From Protea cynaroides (taxonomy: Eukaryota > Streptophyta > Magnoliopsida > Proteales > Proteaceae): a stretch of 64,000 nucleotides of DNA. The first letter of the stretch is position 1. The number at the start of each line of letters is the position of its first letter. This document shows, piece after piece, positions 1 through 10,975 of this stretch. The stretch is taken from positions 81,164,149 through 81,228,148 of the forward strand of contig CM053266.1 in the NCBI GenBank assembly GCA_028583415.1. Direction: 5' to 3'. The notes under the pieces were generated by a model. That model was not told where the DNA came from. It saw nothing but the letters and a program-made list of their open reading frames with translations, and searched no databases. The translations under genes and the position numbers were made by a program.

Positions 1-224
1 TTTTTTTCTTTTTTTTTTGTAAGGATGTATCCCTACTTGTACTCAACATATGTCATTCAATATACTTTTTTTTTCAATATACTGTCTTTTTGAGTTTTTG
101 AAATTTCTCTTTCACTATGTACTCCACCCCACGCCCCCTGGCTTTATATGATTGTGCTCTACCAATTATTTAAGACCAAAACAGTAGAACTAACTAAGTC
201 TTCGATGGAGATTATCTATGTACT
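1..224. other. T-rich leader of the window, 3' region of element D
   Basis: AT-rich sequence with several T runs and no supported gene. It lies beyond the integrase end of the minus-strand Tat element, so it is probably that element's 3' untranslated region. The 3' LTR expected on this side is not visible and should lie upstream of position 1. Confidence 0.4.
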
Positions 225-620
225 GAGACCCGTAGGCCTCTTTCTTTTTCGAGACCCGGAGGCCTTTTTCTTTTTCGAGACCCGTAGGCCTTTTTCTTTT
301 TCAAGACCCGGAGGCCTTTTTCTTTTTTGAGACCCGTAGGCCTTTTCTTTTTCGAAACCCATAGGCCTTTTTCTCTTTCGAGACCTGGAGGCCATTTTCT
401 TTTTCGAGACTCGGTGGCCTTTTTCTTTTTCGAGACCCGTAGGTCTTTTTCTTTTTCGAGACCCGGAGGCCTTTTTCTTTTTCTAGACCCATACGCCTTT
501 TTCTCTTTCGAGACCCGGAGGCCTTTTTCTTTTTCGAGACCCGTAGGCTTTTTTCTTTTTTAAGACCCGGATGCCTTTTTTTCTTTTTCGAGACCCATAG
601 GCCTTTTTCTCTTTCGAGAC
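225..620 (-). repeat. 26-bp minisatellite in the 3' region of element D
   Basis: About 15 head-to-tail units of roughly 26 bp, each of the form GAGACCCGTAGGCC followed by a T/C-rich tract. The middle bases alternate among GTAGGCC, GGAGGCC and CATAGGCC, so a higher-order pattern is present. It lies directly downstream (minus strand) of the integrase stop near 690. Tandem repeats between integrase and 3' LTR are a known trait of Tat/Ogre-type elements and can seed satellites. Long open frames across it come only from the repeat unit. Confidence 0.93.
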
Positions 621-689
621 ATGTATCAAAGGGGAGTAAAAAGGATAGAGTGTAAGTAGAGATTTCATTAAGTAAATAGAAAAGGAACC

Positions 690-1835
690 TTACACATAGT
701 ATCTCCGAAGGTTCTTGGAGTGCCAGGTGCATGGTAGGGCCAACCCATCCATCATTTCCAGGTGACACGACCCTGGTCTGGTAGCTTTCATAACCCGATA
801 TGGTCCCTCCCAATTTGGAGTTAACTTGCCCTGCTGAGTAGAAACAGTGACAGCCGTCGAGCGTAGAACCAAGTCACCCACTTGGAACAAATTCTCATTG
901 ACCTTGGAATTGTAATACTTGGCCATTTTCTGTTGGTACGCCGCTATATGCAGTCGAGCAGTCTCATGAACATCTTTTAGAAGATCCAGGTCCATCAGGA
1001 GGACATCTTTGTTAGTATCCTCATTAAAGTTCAACACTCTGTAACTCTTCTCCACTACCTCAACCGGGATAACGACTTTGGAATCGAATGTCAACTTGAA
1101 AGGAGTGGCCCATGTAGCCGTTCTTTGGGTGGTTCGATACGACCATACCACACTGGGTAACTCTTGAGCCCATGCTTGCATCTTTTCTTCCACACGTCAT
1201 GCTAGGCCATGCAGTAAAGTGTGGTTGGTGATTTCTATCTGTCCATTAGCTTCTGGGTGTACTACTGACGCAAATCTATGCCCAATTTTATGGTCGTGGC
1301 AAAATTCACTAAATATTTGACTTGAGAACTGGGGACCGTTGTCAGTAACCAACACTTGTGGGATCCCGTATCTATAGAGGACATCAAGTTTGAAGAATTC
1401 CTTAACTTTATATGCGGTGACCCTTACCATTGTTTTTACCACGATCCACTTGGTGAAGTAATCAATTGCCACCAAGATATATTGAAGTTGCCCCTTTGCC
1501 TATGGGAAAGGTCCTCGAATGTCCATACCCCATACTGCGAAGGGAATAGATGAAGGGATAGGCTGCAACTGAGCGCATGGCCAGTGAGACATGGGAGCAT
1601 GCTTCTGACACACTTCACAAGTTTTAGCGTACCTTTCACAATCGCTCATCATATGGGGCCAATGATAGCCCATTTGAATGATCTTAAAGCACATGGTGTG
1701 CCTGCATTGGTGGGCTCTGTAGATTCCCTCATGAACTTCCATCGTGATATAATCGGCCCTCGAGGGTGGAATACAACGAAGTAAGGGAAAAGTATGAGAT
1801 TTCTTATATAGTACCTCGTCATGAATGACATACAA
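690..1835 (-). pseudogene. Element D integrase, broken
   Basis: Three consecutive minus-strand frames make up an integrase. The N-terminal HHCC zinc-binding region (H-x-G-I-Y-R-A-H ... C-E-V-C) and the first catalytic Asp (in WGMDIRGPFP) are in 1835-1500. The second Asp (VTDNGPQFSS) and the downstream E region are in 1475-1197. The C-terminal domain ends with NLRRYYV at 690, a typical Tat end. No chromodomain follows. Frameshifts or stops near 1500 and 1195 separate the pieces, so no active enzyme is made. Confidence 0.88.
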
Positions 1836-2111
1836 CCCCGCCTGAGTCTGAATGCGTCAGGATTTCTTCTTGTCTTTGGGCAGGATGTTTTCCCATAGAT
1901 AAGTGAGTAAAGGATCCATCCAATAGGATTCGACATCTATGAGTAAGACTTCCTCTACGGGGTCGATGCTAGGATCTGATAGGTGCTCGACATATACCGA
2001 CACATCAAAACTGCTCAAATCGTTGGATCCTAGGTGTGAGAGGGAATCTGCTTCAGTATTCTGATCACGAGGTATGCTGATCATCGCAAACTTCTCCAAA
2101 GGTTCAATGAG

Positions 2112-2470
2112 CTATTTTACGAGGGCCAAGTATCTAGCGAGACGGCTTTGTCGAGCTTCATAAACCCCCGTAACCTGCCTCATGACCACTTGGGAATCCC
2201 CATACACTAACAAATGGGTAACCCTCAACTTTCTAGCCAATCTAAGCCCAGCCACCAAGGCTTCATACTCCGCCACATTATTGGTTGTTGAAAAACCAAA
2301 GCGTACAGATGTCAGTATCTTAAACCCTTTGGGGTGATGAGGACAATACCTGCTCCCGCATCGTCTTTGTTGGAAGCACCATCTATGTGCATGGCCCAAG
2401 AAGGCTCTTCAAGGCCAAGAAAGATTTTAACCACAGCTTCTTCAAGCGCTTGCTCTGTATTCGACCCTTC
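2112..2470 (-). pseudogene. Element D second (archaeal-type) RNase H
   Basis: Minus-strand translation shows the start of an RNase H fold (MHIDGASNKDDAGAG) and then the motifs NNVAEYEALVAGL and VYGDSQVVMRQV, which carry the D, E and D active-site residues of the archaeal-like RNase H added to Tat-clade elements. The two halves are in different frames, split by a stop/frameshift near 2312-2330. This domain is the main reason for assigning D to the Tat lineage. Confidence 0.85.
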
Positions 2471-3240
2471 TTCTTCACCTCCTGGAAGGGTACTTCCAAT
2501 CAAGAAATCCGCCAAGGCTTTTTCTTTGATGGTAGTCCGTGGTTGAAACTTGAGGTCAAATTCTCCTAGTTCGACTGCCCAGTTGATCATACACCCTGAT
2601 ACGTCCACTCTGGAGAAGAATTTGTTCAGAGGATCTGTCAATATGGTGATGAAGTGAAACTAAAAGTAAGGCCGTAGTTTACGGGCAGAAACCACCACGG
2701 CTAGAGTCAACTTCTCGATAGACTGATACCTGGTCTCTGCATCTAATAAGACCTTACTAACGTAATAAACAGGATGTTGTACTTTATCAACCTCCTTGAC
2801 CTATACTCCGCTGACTGCACATGGCGAGACCACTAAATAAAGTAGTAACATATCCCATGTTTCTGGCTTCACTAGCAAAGGGGGTGAAGATAAGTATCAC
2901 TTGAGGCCGTGAAAATCTTCCTTGCACTCGACCATCCACTCGAAAGTCTTGGATCCCTTAAGAGTCTTGAAGAATGGAAGACATCTATCAGCAGACCTAG
3001 ACATGAATCGTCCAAGGGTAGTAATTCGTCCTGTAAGCACTTGGACCTGCTTTGGTGTAGTTGGAGATTTCATATTTTAGATCACCTTGATCTTCGTGGG
3101 GTTAGCTTCAATCCCCCTTTAGGACACCATGAAACTCAAAAACTTGCCAGACTATACCCCAAAAGCACATTTCGAGGGATTGAGACGCATGAAATTTCTC
3201 TGCACCACGTCGAAGACTTCCTTGAGGTCTGTCAGGTGAT
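2471..3240 (-). pseudogene. Element D RT thumb/connection and first RNase H, degraded
   Basis: Minus-strand fragments between the RT palm and the archaeal RNase H include a recognisable retroviral-type RNase H tail (WAVELGEFDLKFQPRT) and an upstream region with several stops and frameshifts. No long frame survives in 2640-3240. It is called from its position and the partial motif only. Confidence 0.65.
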
Positions 3241-3927
3241 CTGTCGCTCGAGCTATCTTGACTAAGAAGTCATCCACATATACCTCCATGGTCCGACAAT
3301 CTATCTTTCAAAGACTTTATTAACAAGCCTTTGATATGTCGCCCCCGTAATTTTTAATCCAAAGGGCATTACCGTATAATAGTAGGTGCCCTTGCTGGTG
3401 ATGGAGGTTGTATTCTCCTCGTCTTCTTTGGCTATCTTTATTTGATTATACCCTGAATAAGCATCCAGAAAGGATAGCAGCACATGCCCCGCAATGGCAT
3501 CAATGAGCTGATTTATCCGAGGCAAGGGGTAAGAATTTTTTGGGCACGCTTTATTAAGATTAGTAAAATTGATGCATACACAACAGCGGTCATCAGACTT
3601 AGGCACTATGACAACATTGGCCAGCCAGTCTGGATAATATACTTCTCAGATAAATCTGGCTTTCAATAACTTTTCGACCTCTTGATCTATGATTGCTTGC
3701 TTTTCTACCGAAACTGCTCTCTTCTTTTGGCGAATAGGACGTTGGTGCGGATTTATCTTTAGGTGTTGCTCCATGGTCGAACGTGGAATCCCAGGCATGT
3801 CTTCGAAAGTCCAGGCAAAAATGTTAGAGTTTGCCTTCAGAAACTTTATGTGCTCTTGTCTTTGATCTTCTGGGAGAGCCGAACCAACGAGGAATGTCTT
3901 TTTCGGATGGTCATCATTAAAAGACAC
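3241..3927 (-). pseudogene. Element D reverse transcriptase
   Basis: Minus-strand frames 3927-3646 and 3606-3301 give the fingers and palm of a Ty3/gypsy RT (DFTNLNKACPK-like block, FLDAYSGYNQI, MPFGLKITGATYQRLV). The catalytic YVDD follows in a shifted frame near 3265-3280. A stop at about 3640 and a frameshift at about 3300 break the gene. Its neighbours are protease upstream and RNase H downstream, the normal order. Confidence 0.88.
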
Positions 3928-4532
3928 CGGGATGAGATCCTCGACTGGAGTGATCTCACCGGAAAGTCATCATGGTACTCATCTAGCTGGATTACTTGAA
4001 CAGATTGATCTTCCTCGATGGCAGTTGCATGACACCTTTTTGACACAGACTGGTCCGCCTTACAGCATCCGACTCCCCATTCAGTGGGGAACTTCATAAG
4101 CAAGTAGTAGGTTGACAGAAAGGCTTGTAGCTTGTTAAGACCAGTCCTACTGAGTATACCATTGTGGCTCGATCGGGTGTCTACCATCATGTACTTCATA
4201 TTGATGCTAACTCGCACTGGATAAGTTCCCAGGCGAGTATCAATTTGGATGGCTCTCTTCACCCGTACTCCTTCGCCATTAAACCCTAAAAGAGAATATC
4301 TAATGGCTCTTAACTGTTCATCCTTGTAGCCCAATCTCCGATAGGTGTCATAGTAGAGGATCTCACAAGCATTACCCATGTCGACCAATATACGGCTTAC
4401 CTCCCATTCTTCTCCGATGGCCATCTTGATAACGAGGGGGTCTTCGTAAAGAGTAACATCATCAATAAGGTCATCATCACCAAAATAAATATATCCCTCG
4501 TACCTGACTTTTTTGGAGGACGACCCCCCCAT
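3928..4532 (-). pseudogene. Element D protease region
   Basis: Minus-strand frame with an aspartic-protease-like block, ILVDMGNACEILYYDTYRRLG. The usual plant gypsy motif is LVDxGSSxDIL, so the D-x-G core is kept but the following Ser is lost. It lies in the same frame as gag, separated from it by a stop near 4535-4541. A frameshift near 3930 separates it from RT. Confidence 0.78.
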
Positions 4533-4541
4533 GTCTTCTGT

Positions 4542-6701
4542 TCATTTACGAGCTTGCTTTCCCTTAGTTGCTTGTTCTTCCACAGGCTCTACCACGATCG
4601 GGAGTACTTCGCGCCGCATGTATTCGGGCCAAACAGTCACCATCATACACTCTGGATGACTCAATGTCACATATTCATCATCGCTCAGCCCCAGATCTTG
4701 TTCCGGGCCCGCCTTTCCCAATAACCTCCTCGGGGGACTCTTTTCACGAACAGTTCGAACCCCCCGGGCAGGGTACTCCTTTATCCTCTCTTGTCGATCT
4801 TGGAAACATAGATCAATCTGGCCAATGAATCCCCTTGGGGGCAACCTTGGGGGTGGTAGAGGCCTATGTTCGACCCTCTCCCGCCCCTCCGGGGCCCTCA
4901 CTGGAGGAGGCGAGGGAAGCACCGTCGCGGAGGTAGATGGAGGTGGTACTGGTCTTGGTCCTACAAACTTCGTCCATCGCCCGTATTGGATCAAATCATC
5001 AACCAAGTTTTTTAAATGTCTGCATGAGTTGGTGTCATGGCCATGATCCTGGTGATGTGCACAATATAGCCGCCTGTTACGCTCCTCGAGCCTGGCCATC
5101 ATCTTAGGCGGAGGGACCAGTAAGGCGTCGCCTCTTTTGATGTTTAGTATATCGACCATGGTCCGGTTAAGAGGGGTATACTCAGGTGTAGGGCGGGCCG
5201 GGTACAATTCCTTGGCCACCTTAGTTTTCTTGCTTGTTTCTCCTTCTTTAGGATCCTTCTCCAGAGCTTCATTCTTCCTTCTTTCTGCAGCTGAAGGACT
5301 AGGATTCACTTGTCCTGGTTACTCCACCACAGCCTCTGCTCCCAATGCGTATCGATCGCATCGACTGAAAATCTCTGCATGAGTTCTGAGACATTTTTTG
5401 TTGAGAGAAAATACCAACTATGGATCTCGACAAGCTTTGGATAGGGTCGACATGACCACATCTGGTTGCAGGTCTTTAACTTCTCCCGCTACTCCCAAGA
5501 AATGGGTGATGAAGTGTCGAAGAGGCTCCCCCTCGCCTTGTTTGATTGCCATCAAATGGGATAAGTTCTTCTTCTGAATGCAATTCCCCTAAAAGTGGGA
5601 GAGAAACAAACTGCTGAGCTCCTTGAAAGTCCCCACTGATCGAGGGGGAAGGTTATTATACCACATCCTTCCTGCTTCTCGTAGAATAGAGGGGAAAGTT
5701 CTATAGCACAAAGCATCGTGGTAGCCGTAGATGACCATTCCCATCTTAAAATTATCCAAGTGCTTTTATGGATCTGTCTTGCCATCATACCACCCAACAT
5801 TTGGGAAGACAAAGTTAGTAGGTAGGGGATGGTTCATAACCTCATCTGTTAGAGCAGTCTCTGTAACATACTCTTGGAGGGCTGCTAAATCGAACCCTCT
5901 CTCAACATGTTGCACCCTGTCCATTAAGTCTTTTACGAGACATTCTAGTCGGGCCGTATTTTCATCGCCTGTTGGAGTGCTACCTGCTCAAGGAACGGTT
6001 GCCACTGGTACAATAGGCGAAGGTGCTATAACAGACAGCATAGCCATCGCCCTCTCTCCTCGTGCAGCGTCGACCCTTGCTTGGGTTTCTTCTTGGACTC
6101 GCCTAGCTTCTTCGACCCTCGCTTGGGTATCTTCTCGGGCTTATCGAGCAGCGTCGACCATGGCCTGGGCATCTTCTCTGGCACATTAGGCTTTGTCGAC
6201 CCTCCTTTGTGCCTCCCGTGTCACATCCACCTCCGTGTACATCCTGCCTCTGGCCCACCTGTCTTTTCTTCTTGACCCCAACCTATTTGAGATAGACGAC
6301 CGTCGAGAAACCACTAGGGACTCATGGCTGCTTTCGATGATTTCAGTAAGGTCGACTTCTGGGAAATACTTAGATTGAGGGTCTTCCCATTGATCGCTTC
6401 GATCCCTAATGTGATACGAATCTATCGAAGGGCTATCCCTCCTTGGGCTAGGGGGACAACCTGCAGCGCAGAGCGTCTGGACTGCCGAGATCTCTGGGGG
6501 ACTTCTGGACATAAACTGGAGGTGCTGAAGTAGTCGGTACACCTGGGGTCGCTGCTGTAATAATTTCATCAAGGCTGCCAACTGCTGGGCCAATCTATCA
6601 AATTGTACCCTGGTGACATATTGTGATGGGTCAGCATTGGGGCCACCTGCTCCTTCGGTGGTAGGCTCCTCCGGTAGCACATCTTGTGGGTCCGGACCCA
6701 T
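4542..6701 (-). pseudogene. Element D gag, broken
   Basis: The N-terminal part (6701-6186) is acidic and charged. The middle (about 5950-5400) holds the retrotransposon gag domain in fragments, with the LCYRTFPS/REAGRMWYNN type of block readable only by changing frame. The C-terminal part (5309-4542) has proline-rich sequence and a CAHHQDHGHDTNSC zinc-knuckle-like motif typical of Tat gag. Several stops and frameshifts lie between these parts. Confidence 0.8.
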
Positions 6702-6825
6702 AGGGATATCTACCCGTTCTCGAGATATATTCTCTTCAGCACGACGGGCTTGAGTTTTCCGTAGGTTATAGGAACTTTAGGCTCTTCCTACTGGTGTCAT
6801 CCATAGGAATACGCCAAGGGGGAAA

Positions 6826-6830
6826 GGTAT
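6826..6830. repeat. Left TSD of solo LTR S (GGTAT)
   Basis: GGTAT here is repeated at 9110-9114, directly flanking the TG...CA ends of the solo LTR. Confidence 0.9.
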
Positions 6831-6966
6831 TGTAAGACCCGTATCAAACTAACCCGGTCTTACCACCTTGAACCAGGTCTACCCATCATGGTCGAGCCAA
6901 ATGGATAAAATGCGTAAGGGAGATCACAATCCCAGGTATTAAACTGACCCAAAAACACTAAAATAA

Positions 6967-7110
6967 GGGGGTAGGTCACATACCCAGCAAGGCAGGGTCG
7001 GACCCCCCAGTATAAAAGTTAGACCCTGAGTTTTTAACCAGGGGTCAGACATTTTAGAACCAGGGGTCGACGGGATCTCCGACCCCCTCATCGACCCCCA
7101 GTCTGCCGAC
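6967..7110. repeat. GGTCG motif array 1 of LTR S
   Basis: Repeated direct and inverted copies of a GGGGGTCG / CGACCCCC motif, including the shared anchor GGTC(G/A)CATACC. It lies 80-230 bp upstream of the LTR TATA box. Element C carries the equivalent array with the same motif flavour. Confidence 0.75.
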
Positions 7111-7193
7111 AAAAACCGTGAATTAAGAACTTTCCAAATTTCAATGGGATTCTTTCCTAATCTCAATGGGACTTATTTTGGGAGTTTCTACTC

Positions 7194-7200
7194 TATAAAT
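7194..7200 (+). promoter_or_regulatory. TATA box of LTR S
   Basis: TATAAAT in CTCTATAAATAGGAC, followed about 25-35 bp later by CCTCTTTCACTC, a plausible start region. The same block is present in the LTRs of B and C. Confidence 0.7.
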
Positions 7201-7599
7201 AGGACGTCCCTAAGCCTCTTTCACTCATTTTAGAACCCTAATTGGATTGAGAGAAAGAGAAGAGAAGGAGAAGAGAAAGAGAAGAGAATGAAAGTGGAGA
7301 AGAAGATCAAAGAGAAGGCTTTAGAGAAACAAACCTAATTCTCAGGTATGGATACTATCTCCATGTAGTTCTAAAGACCTTAGAGTAGATAGTGAAGAGG
7401 GAATGATCTAGGAGAAACCCAAATCATCCATCCATGGTTAAGTTTTCATGGAAAACCATAGGGGAGATCATAAAAACCATGTAGGTGAATAAACTATGGT
7501 TCTAAGCCATAGAACATGTATGTAATGGATTGTTAAAGCAAGCCATAGGACCCAAACATCAAGGAATTGGCTGTAGGATGAAAATTCGACTAAACCCAC

Positions 7600-7737
7600 G
7601 GGGGGTCGCACGGGGGGTCGATGGCCAATCGACCCTACCAGACCCTAACAATCGACCCCCAGTGTTCGAGAAGTCCAGAATCTGGGTGGTAGCTCCCAAG
7701 GTCGATGGAACCTCCGACCCTGGCATCGACCCCCAGT
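7600..7737. repeat. GGTCG motif array 2 of LTR S
   Basis: GGGGGTCG and ATCGACCCCCAG copies in both orientations, about 400 bp downstream of the TATA box. It corresponds to array 2 of C and B. Confidence 0.75.
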
Positions 7738-8697
7738 TCACAGCATGCTTTTTAAAATTAGAATTAATTCTAATTAAATTTTATCGACTTGATTAGGTCT
7801 TCTAGTGATATAATATTGATATTTAGTTGATTCTTAAAGCTCGAAAGATGATCTATGATCAAGCAAAGGTGAGGGAACAAGACCTAAACTAATTGGTTAA
7901 TAATAAACTGTTTTATTCTTGAGTCCAATGCCATGATTGATTCTATGCGTATATGCTTGTTATGTGCATTCAACATGTCATCTAATATTTCTATAATTAC
8001 TGTTCATGCATATTTAAATTATTGTTTATAACATGATGATGATGATGATGATGATCATAGAAATAGGTATGTGGATGTATGTGTGTGGTTGGTATTCTTG
8101 ATGCGAGCGAGTATCAGGAGGGGTGTCATAGGCCGAGCCTCAGCACTCTAGCTCTATCTCTAACTCAAGTCTTGTCCACTGACATCGTCGTATTGCCATT
8201 ACTATAGCAGAACTATTACGTCGTAGTGTATGAGGGGAGGTGGTCTTGGACCGTGTAGTCTCTGACTCTGTCGGGGGGCCTTAGCCCTATCTCTATGGAC
8301 GTATTGAGGGATGCTGGGGTGAGGCCTTGGATACACTGATTGGCATTAGGATTGGTTAGTTGCGAGCCTAGTTTGCGAGCCCTCGCTAGTAGGGGCTTAC
8401 GTGTTGGTATGGGTAGAGTATCAGGGGAAGTGTCATAGGTCGGGCCTCAGCACTTTAGCTCTATCTCTATTCCCATGGTAGGGTGCATGTGGGACGACAA
8501 TAAATGTTACCTTTGGGCGGCGTCACACACTCGTGTATAGAGGTGCGACAGTCACCTATCCTTTCTATAGCACATTACAAAGTTATTTATCAGACCAAAG
8601 ATATGAATTGAATGCATGCATATGTTTGTTGCATTGTTTTGTTTGCTCGCTAAGCCATGATGTGTGATCACCCTCTCGACATCGAATATTTTTAGTT

Positions 8698-8829
8698 GAT
8701 GATGCAGGTACTACGGTCGAAGATTATATGAGTGCTCCGGTGTACGTGCGTATTGCTGCAATGGAAGCCAAAAACTTAGTGGATACGCATGACTCCTCAT
8801 GCGAGTGCAACTCATGCGTATTTGATTAG
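8698..8829 (+). CDS. Conserved 43-codon exon-like segment in LTR S
   Basis: Opens right after a TTTTTAG acceptor (AG at 8694-8695) and reads 43 residues to a TAG stop, starting DDAGTTVEDY and ending HDSSCECNSCVFD. The same length, phase and many residues recur in the LTRs of A, B and C, although A is far diverged in DNA. The solo LTR has no pol upstream, so here it is only a remnant. See 63662-63793 for the full interpretation. Confidence 0.5.
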   Translation, partial: DDAGTTVEDYMSAPVYVRIAAMEAKNLVDTHDSSCECNSCVFD

Positions 8830-9109
8830 ATTTTCATTTGAATTATTAAAGGAATGTAATTGATATTTTATTTATTTATGTCTCAGTTGATAGAACAATA
8901 ACTTGATATTTTTATTATGATTATCACAGTTAGATTTCTCAGTTCATTTACTATAAGACTTCCACTATTGTGTATTTATTCTGATTATGGTTGTGGATGT
9001 ATATGATTTTATTTTTAATGGACACAGCCTATTAGAGATCCTGGTTGAACCGTTGGTTTATTAGCAGTTCATCACACCGTTCTGAATGGTGCAGAATTGG
9101 GGTGTGACA

Positions 9110-9248
9110 GGTATAGAGTAACTTGAAGGGAAGTAAAGTAGAAGAGGAAGGAGAGAGTTGTGGAGGTTTTTCTTTTTTGAACTGGTTCAGGGGAAAGGAA
9201 AGACTTCAATAGACAAAGTATGTCGAGGCCCTACGATGGGTGCCAAAC
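9110..9248 (-). other. Element D leader with candidate primer-binding site
   Basis: The first five bases are the right TSD of solo LTR S. The rest is the start of element D's internal region on the minus strand. Next to the LTR end at 9249 the minus strand reads GTTTGGCACCCATCGTAGG, in the position of a primer-binding site. I could not assign the matching tRNA with confidence. Confidence 0.5.
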
Positions 9249-10051
9249 TGTTGTCGATGGAATCCGTTAGACTAGATTTCTCAAGACATACAATATGGAA
9301 TTCTCAGTGAGACACTGGAGTTCCTTCAAAAACAAGGGTTCCCTGAGATATTGCCCACTATAACAATCTTCCCTTCCACTGCGATAGGAATCAAAAGAAA
9401 AGGATAAAAGACAATAAGTGTGTTAAACTCAAAGATGAGAAGTTTTCTTAGTGATTAGAGAAAATCTTGGTCCTCTTCATTCATGTCCTCTTGTTATATA
9501 TATATATAGATTTAATAGGAAACTTCCTCTGCAAGTTCTTCCACACCTATCACTATTTCAATCATCAACTACCTAGAGAATAGTAGGTTCATGCGGCTAC
9601 GTCCACTCTGGACAGTGCTAGGACGTCCTGTCAGCCGCTCACAACCCCCTTAATACTCTTCGACCCCTTTTTGAATTATATCTCCCATTCCTTATCATAT
9701 ATGTTTCTGTCCTGGCACTTTCATCAAGTATGGGTCTGGATTTCATGCTGATTCAGTCTATATTAGGTTAATTAGGCTGGTCAAGTCAGCATGCCTTGCA
9801 TTTATGGTTGTTGTTAGCATTTATGAGCATTAATGACAAACCATAAATGGCCCAACTACCCACATCAATCCGTCATATCTTATATGAGTCAGCATAGAGG
9901 GTCGAACATAAGTTCCTTTTGATATTTTCCGTCATTTCTTTCTTCTCATACCTAATCCCTTGGATGCACGCCACATGTTCTTCTCTCGAGGATCATCCGA
10001 AGTTCTCTTCCAATGACTAGATTTGAGATCAACTATTATTTTCCCCTAACA
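9249..10051 (-). repeat. 5' LTR of element D
   Basis: On the minus strand it begins TGTTAGGGGAAAATAATAG and ends in ACA. On the plus strand this is TGTTGTCG...CCCTAACA, 803 bp. A TATATATATATA stretch at about 9491-9508 is the likely TATA region. Only this copy is inside the window, so the end positions rest on the TG/CA ends, the candidate primer site and the typical TGTTAGGGG start. Confidence 0.72.
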
Positions 10052-10528
10052 CATGTATCTTATACATGTAAAATAGTATACATGTAAAATATGTAAAGAA
10101 CAAGACAACAATAATCATTGGCAAATCTCAGTAGTAATAAGATACACTGTCGAGAAAACTCGACCCCAAGGTTCACATTTTTTTTTAATCATCAAGTGAT
10201 GTATTTAATCAATAAACAATCAAATGGTGCGGCAAATAAGATTTTTCAGTCATCAATGAAACAGTTTTTCGTTGATAAAAAATATTATTTAAAAGAACCC
10301 CACAATCTACAATCCCTCGGTGCATTTCCTCTTAGATTCAAAATATATAGTTATATCCAACGCCCCATGTTTTAATTTAGATTATAAGCTGACCCATCTA
10401 ACCCCTAGTCCAGCCGATCATCTGAACGATCTCACCAGGGGGCACTAATGAGCCAGCCACCCCTCAAGTAATGAAAAGACACGATCACGTAAAGCATCCT
10501 CCACACATTTTAACGGGGAGGCACTTAT
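10052..10528. other. Spacer between elements D and E, no gene seen
   Basis: AT-rich sequence. The only open frame (10118-10375) shows no recognisable domain. The last bases CTTAT (10524-10528) form one side of element E's target-site duplication. Confidence 0.5.
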
Positions 10529-10961
10529 TGTAAGCTTTTTTTAGATCCTCTTTGGGTTTTTCCCATGGGATTTCCCATGAACCCTAAAAAACACACCACA
10601 CAGATTACTAGAATACAATGGGTATTGAAAAGAGATGATAAAACACATACCTCTTGCTGTAGATTGATTTTCGATCATTTTCTTTGCTTTGAATGCTTGG
10701 AATGCTTGGATCAGAGTCTTCCACAGCCTGTCGGGATCCCTTGACCTTCTCTCTGCATATGGGAACAGGAGAAGAAAATAACACCATGGCTGTGGGGACT
10801 CTAACCATTGGTATTTATAATACCACCCCCAACCCTGGATCAGTCCCACAGTAGACCAGGTTGGTCCATCTCTAATCATACTTAAACCGGTCTACCTGTA
10901 ACTAGACTCCCACTGAACCAACTAACCTTATAATTAATTTAGCCCATAAAAATATCTTACA
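10529..10961 (-). repeat. 3' LTR of element E
   Basis: 433 bp, TGTAAGC...ATCTTACA on the plus strand. Nearly identical to 15599-16032 apart from scattered substitutions. A TATTATAAATACC block near 10815 supplies the TATA box on the minus strand. Confidence 0.93.
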
Positions 10962-10975
10962 ATCTCCCACTTGGG
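10962..10975 (-). promoter_or_regulatory. Polypurine tract of element E
   Basis: The minus strand reads CCCAAGTGGGAGAT immediately before the 3' LTR, the usual copia polypurine tract. Confidence 0.8.

Larger units (their letters stand above)
6831..9109 (+). mobile_element. Solo LTR S, chromovirus superfamily A/B/C
   Basis: A 2279-bp LTR begins TGTAAGACCC and ends GGTGTGACA, with a perfect 5-bp duplication GGTAT on both sides and no internal domain. It is closely related to the LTRs of element C (48729-51021 and 58362-60655). The solo state with an intact TSD indicates LTR-LTR recombination that removed the rest of the element. It sits inside the leader of element D, so it is younger than D. 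It carries a TATA box, two motif arrays, a splice donor and the conserved 43-codon segment described below. Confidence 0.95.
1..10051 (-). mobile_element. Element D: Ty3/gypsy retrotransposon, Tat lineage, partial
   Basis: On the minus strand the order is 5' LTR (9249-10051), leader, gag, protease, reverse transcriptase, RNase H, a second archaeal-type RNase H, integrase and a 3' minisatellite. The dual RNase H places it in the Tat clade. The 3' LTR falls outside the window, so the target-site duplication cannot be tested; the bases beside the 5' LTR are CATGT (10052-10056). Solo LTR S (6831-9109) is nested in its leader. Frames are broken throughout, so it is a relic. Confidence 0.88.

Noticed and set aside
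225..620. Regular short repeats that could look like a CRISPR array
   Set aside because: Units are contiguous without unique spacers and lie in a plant retroelement; it is a minisatellite.
301..813. Lys-rich or Phe-rich proteins encoded by the minisatellite on both strands
   Set aside because: The frames exist only because the repeat lacks stops; the minus-strand one overlaps the integrase end in another frame.
2909..3265. 118-codon plus-strand frame
   Set aside because: Antisense shadow of the degraded RT/RNase H of element D; no domain.
10608..10879. Open frames in the E LTR, repeated at 15679-15879
   Set aside because: They recur because the LTR is duplicated; the region holds the LTR promoter and shows no domain.
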